This document shows positions 10,452 to 22,400 of a stretch of DNA of 64,000 nucleotides, piece after piece. Every line of letters begins with the position of its first letter. Position 1 is the stretch's first letter. The notes under the pieces were generated by a model. That model searched no databases and had not been told where the DNA came from. It saw nothing but the letters and a program-made list of their open reading frames with translations. Source of the DNA: Isoperla grammatica (lineage: Eukaryota > Arthropoda > Insecta > Plecoptera > Perlodidae). Both the position numbers and the translations under genes were made by a program. The stretch spans positions 1 to 64,000 of the forward strand of contig CAMDTW010000544.1 of NCBI GenBank assembly GCA_945910005.1. The letters run 5' to 3'.

Positions 10452-13400
10452 CTGTGTACACACACAATACACATGATACATCACTCCGTGTCCGACGCAC
10501 AATCTACAGTATGCGACATAAGTAAATCCAAGGGTACGAAAGAAAACTTTTTTGTACTCATTTTTTATTCAGTAAGGGTACCTACCAGCCATTATTTCTC
10601 ATTAATTAACTGTTGATTTGAAAATTATTAGATGGCGCTAAAAAATTAAAGTGTGAGTGCAGGAGAGAAAGAAATGTTCTGTCTGACCCTTGATTTACGT
10701 TGCCACAACACTAACCAACACAAATAATGAAGTTGGAAGATCATTAGATTCACCTGGTAATAGGTAACACAATTTTTGTAAGCCATGATAATTATCAGTC
10801 TATTAAATAATTCCTCGATTTTTAGCCTTCATTTTTAGATAGGAACCCCGCATCACATGTTAAAAAATTAAATCACAAAATATTAAAACTTCTAAAATCT
10901 GGCACCTCCACCAAATGATTGAATATTTTAATTAAACGTACCCCCTTACTTAAACCCAACACCTCCATCCACTATAAGATAGTTTTCAATTAATCATGTA
11001 ATAATATGTACTGCAATATGTTGTATCCACAAAAATCAAATTGACAGCAAACAATTTTCCCTCTCAAATGCAATGTGATGTGCTTGTTGTAATTCACTTG
11101 GCCACGTATTATATACAAGTCCACTGGTTAAACAACTATCTTATCTTATCTTATCTTATCATGCACTCACCGTACATACGTAGTCATGAGGTGGTCTGGA
11201 TCGTCTGTTTCGTTGTCTGACATATCTCCTCTCCCTGCGAGTAACGTTCATGAAGTCTGTGTATCTCAACACTTTCAACAGCTCCTCCACATAGGACAGC
11301 TCCCTACAACAAACACCACAATGCATGTGTATTGGTTACATCACTTTAAGGTGGATTAAGCCAACGGTTTAGCCACGCTCGCTTAGCCGGTTCCCATACG
11401 AACACCGAAATTAAGCAACCTCGGGCTAGGTCAGGAGGTGAATGGGTGACCACTCTCCTCTGAAACACTAGTTACCGTTGGTAAGAGCAGATTGGAGGTT
11501 TCGAAAGCTTGTGTAACAGCTTCGTTCTTCTCGTCAACTGCTCGGCAGTCCAGGTTAGTGGAGGAACCTAAATAACTGGTCAAACTTGCACCGTCCTTTC
11601 GGATGGGACGTAAAGCTGATGGTCCCCTTGGTACTTTTCGACAGGAGTAGGCTACGTGCCGGTACCGGGTTTCCCTTCCTCCCTTCTTCATCATCATGCA
11701 TCGTTGTTAATCATCCGTTGTTATACTGGTCACTGTTAAATGGCATAAAATGCTGTATGGGGCCAATTCATAAATAAATAAATAAATTTATGCAAAACAC
11801 AAATGACGATCTAACAGTTTTTAAAACGTGTTTGTCCTTCACGAAATTATAAGAAAACCAATGTTTTTTTCAATTGTTTCAGTGTAACAGGTTATCAAAC
11901 ATCAACAGGTTAAAATTCGCAGTGGCGTATCCAGGAATTGGGAAAAGGGGGGTTTCCAACCCATATTATAGGGAGCGGAACCGAAACATAAGTGGGGGTT
12001 CCCCGGCAAAAATGTTTCGTCAAGATCATTTGGTGCAAATTTGTGCGTCTGCCAACTTAAACAAAATTATTAAGTTTCTGCTTGTTTAAAAAAAACTAAT
12101 GTATTTGGTATTTAATACAGAAATACGTCTTAATGTAAGCTAAACGGTCATTTTCCATTTTTCCTTTGCGAAAGAGGGGGGGGGCGTTGTCCCCCCCCCC
12201 CCCCCTTGGATACGCCACTGGTCAAATTTGATACGATATACGCAAACGGTAGAACGAAATTGCATTACTAATATAAAAATGTTCCAAGGTGTAGAAGGTC
12301 CCATGTGAACATTGCATTTCTAACACAATATTATTTATTATAACAATTAACAACATATACATTTTTACAATTGGCGAGTTTTCCCAACATGTTTTCAGCC
12401 GTTTGAAGGTATCTAGGTAACTTAACATTTTTAAATTAAGTTTTTTTGATGAAGGTTGATGAACATTGATATTATATCTGCTAAAAGTGGTTTTAAAAAA
12501 ATTACACTTTTATTTTTTACGTGTACCGATAGCTTTAAAAGTCTTTACGTTCATGTAATTCAACCTCTAGACCATATTTGTAAAGTACACGAAAATGTAG
12601 TATGCTATAGGTTGCTATCTTAGGAATGATGAAATACAATTTTGAAACAAAATTATGTGACCAGTTTTTTTTAATGAATTTTTTCGTGTCCCGGTGAAAA
12701 GGCACTTGAGTATATGCTGTTTTTACTATTCCATAACTTAATTATGAAAAGAATCACTTTCAAGAAATAAAGTGCATATCATGCGCTCGCGACCCTTATC
12801 TTCCCAAAATGCTTGCAGTCTCAAGCCTACGTAAAAAAACTTTTCGAGTGTTGGTGATTTACGTACACGGATGTAAAGCGCACCAGTTTGCTCGTGTCGC
12901 AGTCCAGCCGTAACTACTTGACGGGTCTAGACAGGTAATTTGCGCAAAGAAATTGTCTCCTTGTGTCCTAGCACCGCTCAGCAGTAGTTGAGAACGCAAA
13001 TGTACGGATTTAATCCAAGAATTGGGGGGAAACATGACACCCAGTAAGCGGAGCGGCGCCTTGCCAGGCGTGACCTTGCTTTGACCAGAGCCAGCGCTCG
13101 ACTGAAATCAGAACGAAGCGCGCGGAGGTCGGTCGGAGTTGCGGAAGTGGGGGGGAGGAGGGGAACACTTCAGACGTCACACATACACATTTACAAGTAA
13201 TTTCTAGCAAAAGTGTTTTTTCAGGGGGGGTAGATTCACGTTAACAGCATAAGTTGAATGTTTGAGAAGTTTCCGGACGTTTGAGGATTTGAACACAAGA
13301 TATTCCAACATTTGGAGGCACGTCCCATGTAGAACGAGAATTATGGCGCTTCTCTATCCAACAGAGCACTTCAATTCTCTTTCCATCGTTTTGAAATTTC

Positions 13401-16400
13401 ACAAACTTTAGATTTTTGTGTTTCTGTTACAGATACAAAGTTCTTAAATATGCATGTTTCTTTTTAGTCACTTTTTATTCATTTTGAAACTCCTTGCTTA
13501 TATGATAATATGTTCTTACGTTGTATTTGCGAAGCTCAATATTCCTGGCGTCACGTAAGTTCTCAGCAGGTGATGGAGTTTGAAGAAAATGAACAACAGC
13601 CACTGTTTTGCTTCCTCGTCCAGTTTATCTAATGCAGCCATTCGCACAGCTTCCTCGTAATTCTAGGGAACAAATATTGACCACAGGACGTTATCAGGCA
13701 ATAAAGTGGTAGCATCCCAATTAAGCACCATATGTATATAACACCTAAGATTCTGATCCCTAAATCACTAAACCACACTAAACTGTATAACTAAGGTAGG
13801 ATATTTTAAAACTATTGAATTTTCGGAGTATGTTTCCTACTCCTTCCTCAGACCAAGGGCAAAACTCGTTTGACTTTGAGCTTGCCTCGGTCTGAGGAAG
13901 GAATAGGCCACGATACAATAATATTACTGTGTGGGCTAGGTTTGACATTGCGCAGATGCTCGCGGCAGCCGGCCCGCTCGTGACGTCACGTGGATACAAG
14001 AATCGCCCAGCGCACGAGTCAAGTGCTCGCATTCAGGGCTCCGCTCTGAGTTATTGACAGGGGTAATCAATGAACACTGTCTCTGTTCTTAACTAAACAC
14101 TCATATTTCAAATCCTCGCATCTTGTTTATGGTTGCCGTCTTGGTGACAACTTATAATCGTCTTCAGATATCAGTAATATGGCCATAACAGACCTATTAA
14201 ATTGCATTTTCTTGATACCGATATAAATAACTCACTTCCGTAAATAAACACGCACACAAAACTACTCTCGGTTATGTTCGCTCGATCCTTGTTAGTTCGA
14301 AACCTTTTTATGATAGCATTATTCTCGCCAAGTCATCATAAATTTATTACGATTGCTTACTTCCACAAATATTTATAAACTTTTCTCACTGGCTGTATCT
14401 GGAGGCTGGACCTCTCAGTAGTGTGTCGTCTGCTTCCAATGTGCAAGGAGTCGTGTCCAAACGTCTCGTTGAGTGTAGATACTACAAAGATATTGAGAAC
14501 TGTTGTCAGTGTGTTTGATTTGAGTGTTTAAAAAGTAGAATTTTCTACCCAAAGTGCTTAGTTCCGGAAGAATATAAAAAAGTAATTAACTTTTATAAAA
14601 GTGTTATTTTAGACGTACATTGTCAATTAGAAGTTCCAATATTATAATATGAACGTTTTTTTATAGATATTATTAAGTGTGACGTGATGTGATACTATTT
14701 GCATAGTTTGACCTACACAGTTGGTTCTCCACGTTCGTACAGCGTTAACTATTAGTTAGCAACTGTTTATTCGTATGCTTCGTTCGTAAAAGCTTTTTAT
14801 TTATTTTTTGAATACATTATTATGTAGTAATGTACTCTACAGTTAAAAATACTAACATTGATGATGGTGTGGTGAGTGGATGTAACAACGGAAGCCCTAC
14901 CAAACAAAGCGATTTACAGAGTGCCGACGGATAAATACAATTTATTTTTTAGATTCCCTAATTATAAAGGATTGCGCTAAATTTGGGTTCGATTTTGTAA
15001 AGGGTCTGACAAATTCAATCGAAAGAATTGTAGAATTTGTTGATTGTTCTGAACATTTTGAACTCTCTGATTTTCATTGGGATTTAAAACACAAGTTGTT
15101 GGGTTATTCACCAAAACAATCACGAAAAGTCAAACCAAGATGCGTCTTAAAACTTATGTCGGCTTCGCAAATTGCCACGGAGGTACAAGGCTCGATACCC
15201 AAAGTAGAAAGAAAACTGTAACATAGAGTAGTCGAGTCTTCACCACGGTAAGTCAAATATATCAGAATAATATTGTTACTGACTGCCATATACGAACATC
15301 TCCATAAAGGCATAAAGGCACCCACATAAAGCATTCTCTAAAATATATTCACGTTATTATTTTGTATTGCAGAACAGTAAGCTACAGCTATAGGACTAGT
15401 CAAAGCAATGCCGTCATCTCATCTGGTTCAATTAAGTTTCAATGATGTGATTGTTATTTTTAATTTATTGGCATATTCAATGTAATTTAAAACTTACAAC
15501 TGAATCGCGTTATCAGGTCTTGATGAATATCACCTCCAAACGTCTTATATTATTTACACGTAATATCTAGAGAGAAAAACCACCGTGTTTGAATTTGCAT
15601 TTACGCTCGTATTTAAAGCCAGCACGCAATCACATTAAAATTCGTATTTGAACAGTTTACAAATGAAATTTACCGACTTTATATTTTTATTGCATGTGAT
15701 GTGACGTTATACTGTACAGTGTATGGAACGGCATTATTACGTGCTACGTTTACATGGGCCTAACCATGCCTCCTAACCACAATTTTCGGTATCGAGATCG
15801 GGATCGCAAGTCGGAAATCGTAACAAAGTTAACTTACATGGTTCTTATGGCACTGTTCACAACTAAATCGTAACGTCGTAATTGGTTTTAATGGGAAATT
15901 GTACGATTGCAATCACGAAACCGATTACGATCACGATACCAAAAATTGTGGTTGGGGCATTAGTCCAGTACCGTACTGGAATCTTGGCCCATGTAAGCAT
16001 TATTTAATAATACGCAATATTATAAAATGGTACGAATCATAACTGACGTAATCGAATTAGGCGTAACTCTGGGTACGAATAAAATGACAATGCTAAAGCG
16101 AAATAATTCCAGCTAAAATGTGTTTGGTGTAACTATATATTTACCTACAAAATGCGTATTGTGTGTTTAATGTTGCTGTAACGGTTTTATCACGTTCACA
16201 TGACACATAATCACGCAAAGATGTGTTTATCGGTCATGTCTTCATGTTACCACTGTACGCCTAGTATTATAGTAGTTTCTACTGAGCTAATATTTCTATC
16301 CACTTATATAATGCATTGTTAGTAATCATATAACAAACACATTCAAATACGACTTTAATTTCGACGATAGATATTTAATCAGTGGAGAAGAGTAGCATTT

Positions 16401-19400
16401 TAACACGCGCGAAGCGGCAGCCGGCCAGCGATCTTGTATCCACGTGACGCTATGCGCGGGCCGGACGAGATCTGGCGCGCGGGAGTGCCAGACCTAGGAT
16501 ATCCTTAGACCATGGGAATAGGCAGTATACTCCGAAAATTCTCGAATTTTGAAGTAATCACCTTGGTTACAGTTTTATATTACTGCGGTTGATTTTATCA
16601 TTTTATTCGGGGCAAATAGTTTCTGCGTGTTTTCACACACACATCTTTTCTTTTCGCGGCCCGAAATAGGTGTATAGAGTATAGACCTCACATGTTTGTT
16701 TACAAACAAATAAGTTCTGGTTGGATGTAAATGAGTTATTGCATTTTACGTGGTTACTCTCATCAAAACATGTTGAGTTAATTAGTTGTTTGTTTCCCAA
16801 ATGAGAAACTCAAGAGTTGAGCAACCAGAGCCAAATGTGTGATTTGCATAGCATCCGTACTACCCATCTCATTTCTACATTATTATTTGATCACGCTCAA
16901 ATTTTGTATCTATATTCACAATGATACTGTGATTATACGTACAAAGAGTGTTTGTTCAAACAATTTTTAAACAAGGGCTAAAAATTACTAAAAATGAATA
17001 ATGTTAGGGAAGTTTAGAACCTGGGAAAAAAAATAATCTGTGGATTAATCTTACAAAACACTCTATGTACGTAAAACAATTAGTTACTTTAACAACACAA
17101 TTATTAGTTTAACAGTGTTAGTGTTAGTTAGTTTGTTAGTGAAGAAACTCAATGGTACTACAGTACAGTAGTAAAAGTGTAACAATTATTAGTTTAATTT
17201 TATATATTATTTTGGTTCAAACAAAACCGAAATGTATGGATTTTTTATTTTTGTGCATGTAGTTTGAGTAGTACGAAAGTACTGCACACCGGACGCTCAA
17301 GAGTGGTTCTCCATATGGTTTGTACAATATGTTCATTCTATGTGAATGTTGGACATTGTAGCCTAAAACTGATAACTAATGGGGACAAGTGTGTCAGTCA
17401 GTAAATACCTTCATCTTGTTCAGAGTCTCCTTGTTAGTTTCATAGACCTCCTCCAGCCACTTCTTGAACTCTGAGAAGCACATGAGGCGGCTACGCACAT
17501 AGTATCCCCGCCATGTCTTCTGAATGCGCACGGCCATATCGTGATAGTACTGTCTCCACATCTCTTCCACGCGCTCCTAAAATCATTCAATTTCATTCTT
17601 TTTCAATTCACTTTCAACTTCAATCAAAAAAATTAAAAATTGAATTTCTTTCTCATAATATATAATATAAATTAACTACGTAGGGGTGCTAATCATGAGA
17701 ATTTGACGTTGAGGGAGTGAAATCAGTAGGGTTGTAATACTAAAAGAGCAATGGTTAGTTCAAAATATTAAACCATCATAAATTTACGGTATTTTACTGA
17801 TATTTTGAGAACGATAGAATGTATTGAAAAAATGATTCATATAGGCCCTACCTGGAATATGACGAATTGTTATTTCTGTATTTACAGAAATATCTATCGT
17901 AGCAATTTTAATATTTGATAGTTTACAGAAGTGTTAATCGTAGCCATTTCAATATTTCATAGTTTCTAGATCCATTGTTTAGCTAATAAAAAATCAAATC
18001 CCGAGTATTGATCACATTTTCAATATCTTGAAGCTTTCTCAATCGATACCAAAAAATAAAAAACGTTAATTAAGAGACTTGTGCCCTTTACCCTTAAGTG
18101 TATGTAGTGCCTGTTATTGTACCGCACCTCCCATGACTCCGTGCGGCTCGGAAGTTGTAGCCCGTGTGTGACAAGAGGGCTATAACTAATGAGACTCCAG
18201 ACACAGCCCCACAAAGCAATGTGATGTGATACACCTCAGGGGGCTGCGCTGACACAGACACAATACACATTACACAAGGCTCGTCAACTGCAGCTGACTA
18301 CACAGTCGCCGACCCTTGCGAACAGTCTCAACAACGCGGGCATTCTAAAGTCGTTATTTATATAATTAATGATGCTTTTTTTAATAGTCTGAATAATGAC
18401 AGTTCGTTTTTTAATTAATAAACAATTTTTTAAAGCATCATTAATTTTATAGAATTTGGCTTCAAAATAAGATTTCATAGTGTTGAATCTAGAAACTCAA
18501 CCCCGACTGGAACTTGAACCCTTGGACTCTAAACCACTAAATGGCGTGTAATGAACTTTTGATTTAATTTAAATTGGAAGGGATGTAATAAAACCTTCCA
18601 TTTGAATTACAAAATGTTTAAATAAAAGAACGAACACTAAAAGCTTTGAGTTGAAACCTTTTTGCAGTGACTATAGCTTCATCACAGTTCGCAATAATAG
18701 GCTATAGCCTATACGTAGATTTGAACCGTGTTTGAATAAACGAGAGACTATAAGCAAATACCTTAATAGGAATATTACTGCTACGGTATTTGCTATAAGT
18801 AATATGTTTCGAAAAGTACTAGTGTACAAAATATCGAAGTACATCAATCCCCTAGCGGAGGTTCAGTCAACCTTAACTTGGGAGCTCTACGAGCTTTGAC
18901 GGCCCTAGTCTAAAAAAGGGGTCTTGAGTGTTTTGATAAGACAAATCAGTAGCTAGTATTTCTAAGTGTATTATTATAATTTCGTGTCTAACGACGTATT
19001 CGACATCCAGGTCACTTGACGTCGGAGGAGGTTGGAGAAAGGGATAAGTAGGAGTGAACAAAATAGATTTAAAGGAGTTAACGAGTGGAAAAGGGACATT
19101 GGAGGATCTCATTTCGTTGCCTCTTATGATAGGCAGAGTCATCCCAATTGTTCCTTACTTTCAATAGGCCGATGTAGCGCCTGCGAGCCATGAACCCGCG
19201 CCATATTCTCTGGATCTCCGTAGCCGCTATGTGCAAGCGATCAAGGTGATGCCTCTCTAGGAAGCCTCGGACCCAGCACTGTATGCGCCGCGCAAATAGG
19301 AACTCTTCGAGCCGGCAGTCCTCTGCCTCACTGTAACATCAGTTACTCCTGTGTTATTTCTCTATGAGTTACCCTTGATGGAGCTGTCTGTACACTTAAC

Positions 19401-22400
19401 TAATCTGCATACAGATGTTTTCAATGCACATAATATAATGACGAAACTTGAAAGACCCACTGCTAGCTTTTCATTTGGCAATGTAGATACATAATTTCAT
19501 CCTCACAGTGTGGCAGTTAGGCCTACATACAATCAATTACATATCTGCCTGTGATAGCAACGAGAAAGTAAACAAGCTATTTTCGAAATATGGTCTGGTT
19601 GTTTTGTGTGTAAATCCCCAGTAGCTTTTTTCTTGTCGAAAGACGCGTAGGTAGGTGTACTTAATAACAAGAAAATATGACATAAGGCGACTGTATAGGC
19701 CTATAACTGTACCCGCTGTACCTATTCCATTCTAATCAGCTTCAAACGAGGGCACGTATTCCGCAATTATACAAGTAGGCCCTACCTAAATTAAAGAAAA
19801 CATTTTAATGTAGGCCTAATACTTTATAATGCGTTTCCTTTCTTCATTCCTTCTTTCCTTACTATAGATACATAGTTCGGCATTAAACTTTGCTGGAACG
19901 CTCTTCCGGGCTGGGCCCTTTATAGAGCAGATGAAAAAATACAGAGGTAAAAGTTAAACGCGTAAGCCCGAGGGCTGGGATAATGATAAATATGGAGTGT
20001 GGGGTGAATAAGGGGTTGAACCTGCTACAATGAAGTCAATGTGAAAAAACGAGAAGTAAACTGAATTATTCAATAAACGATCATCCATTCACAAATGTGT
20101 AGAGTTGTGAATGTTTCGCATCGTTTAATTTTCATCATTTTTGAAGTCTATTGTCTTTAAAACATCTCGAGGGCCAAGATCGAGGTTTTGAAATACGCCA
20201 CATTAGAGGAATTTTTTAAATGAGATAGTCACGTGATCAAAAAAAAATACAAATATACCATTTTATGAAACATGCGCTGAACCATACGCTTACAAATCAA
20301 TATAGTTTAAATGGCAGTGTCAAGATTTAGAGTGCTCGTATTTCTCCACTAACAACAATAGAAGGGGTAAGTGTTATAATTATTTAATAAATGATCATCC
20401 ACTATCACAAGTGTGTAGAATTGGGCATGTATCGCATAGCTTATATTTCATCATTTTTGAAGTGTATAGTCTGTGTAAAGTCTGGAGGGCCAAAATCGAG
20501 GTTTTGAAATACGCCATAGGCCCTATTGGAGAAGGCCTCCAGATTTTTGGGCTAGTTTTATGATTGAGATAGAGTCACGTGTTCAAAAATAATACAAATA
20601 TACCATTTTATTTAACATGCGCAGAACAAAACGCTTACAAATCAATTTAGTTTAAATGGCAGTGTCAAGATTTAAAGTGCTCGTACTTCCCTTCTACCAC
20701 CAATAGAAGGAGTAAGTGTTATAATTATTTAATAAACGAAAATCCACTTTAACATGTGTGTGGAATTGGGCATGTATCGCATGGTTTATATTTCATCATT
20801 TTTGAAGTCTATAGTCTTTGTAAAATCTCGAGGACAAAATCGAGGTTTTGAAATACGCCATATTGGAAAATTTTTTTGATTGAGATAGGCTAGAGTCACG
20901 TGATCAAAAATAATACAATTATACCATTTTATTAAGCATGCGCAGAACCAAACGCTAAAAATTTAATATAGTTTAAATGGCAGTGTCAAGATTTAAAGTG
21001 TTCTTACTTCCCTCAACAATAGAAGGAGTAAGTGTAATAATTATTTATAAAACGATCATCCGTATCACATGTTTGTCGAAATAGGCATGTATCGCATAGT
21101 TTAATTTTCATCATTTTTGAAGTCTATAGTCTTTGTAAAATCTCGAGGGCCAAAATCGAGGTTTTGAAATACGCCACATTGGAGGAATTTTTTGATTGAG
21201 ATAGAGTCACGTGATCAAAAATAATACAAATATTCCATTTTATTTAACGTGTGCAGAACCAAACACTTACAAATCAATATAGTTTTAATGGCAATGTCAA
21301 GATTTAAGGTGCTCGTACTTCCCTACTAACAACAATAGAAGGAGTAAGTGTTATAATTATTTAATAAACGATCATCCACTATCACAAGTGTGTTGAATTG
21401 GGCATGTATCGCATAGTTTAATTTAATTTAATTTTAATTTAATTTTCATCATTTTTGAAGTCTATAGTCTTTGTAAAATCTCGAGGGCCAAAATCGAGGT
21501 TTTGAAATACGCCATATTGGAGGAATTTTTTGATTGAGATAGAGTCACGTGATCAAAAATAATACAAATATTCCATTTTATTTAACGTGTGCAGAACCAA
21601 ACACTTACAAATCAATATAGTTTTAATGGCAGTGTCAAGATTTAAGGTGCTCGTACTTCCCTACTAACAACAATAGAAGGAGTAAGTGTTATAATTATTT
21701 AATAAACGATCATCCACTATCACAAGTGTGTTGAATTGGGCATGTATCGCATAGTTTAATTTAATTTAATTTTAATTTAATTTTCATCATTTTTGAAGTC
21801 TATAGTCTTTGTAAAATCTCGAGGGCCAAAATCGAGGTTTTGAAATACGCCATATTGGACGAATTTTTTGATTGAGATAGAGTCACGTGATCAAAAATAA
21901 TACAAATATACCATTTTATTTAACATGCGCACAACCAAACGCTAACAATTTAATATAGTTTAATTGGCAGTGTCAAGATTTAAAGTGTTCTTTCTTCCCT
22001 ACTAACAACAATAGAAGGGGTAAGTGTTATAATTATTTATTAAACGATCATCCACTATCACATGTGTGTAGAAATGGGCATGTATCGCATAGTTTAATTT
22101 TCATAAATTTTGAAGTCTATAGTCTTTGTAAAATCTCGAGGGCCAAAATCGAGGTTTTGAAATACGCTATTGTGGAGAAATTTTTTGATTCGGATACAGT
22201 CACGTGATCAAAAATAATACAAATATACCATTTTATTAAACATGCGCAGAACAAAACGCTTATACAAACCAATATAGTTTAAATGGCAGTTTCAAGATTT
22301 AAAGTGCTCGTAGTTCCCCACTAACAACAATAGAAGGGGTAAGTACGTTATAATTATTTAATAAACGATCATCCACTATGACATGTGTGTAGAAATGGGC

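Larger units (their letters stand above)
13791..16566. mobile_element. Degraded DNA transposon with a THAP-domain relic
   Basis: The left end (AAGGTAGGATATTTT...GAATTTTCGGAGTAT) and the right end, reverse complemented (AAGGTGATTACTTC...GAATTTTCGGAGTAT), are imperfect inverted repeats of about 60 bp. Inside lies a THAP zinc-finger pseudogene, so a P-element-type transposon is the best guess. The left tip also contains a smaller hairpin (13836-13906, CCTTCCTCAGACC / GGTCTGAGGAAGG). It lies in SPATA17 intron 3. Confidence 0.5.
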
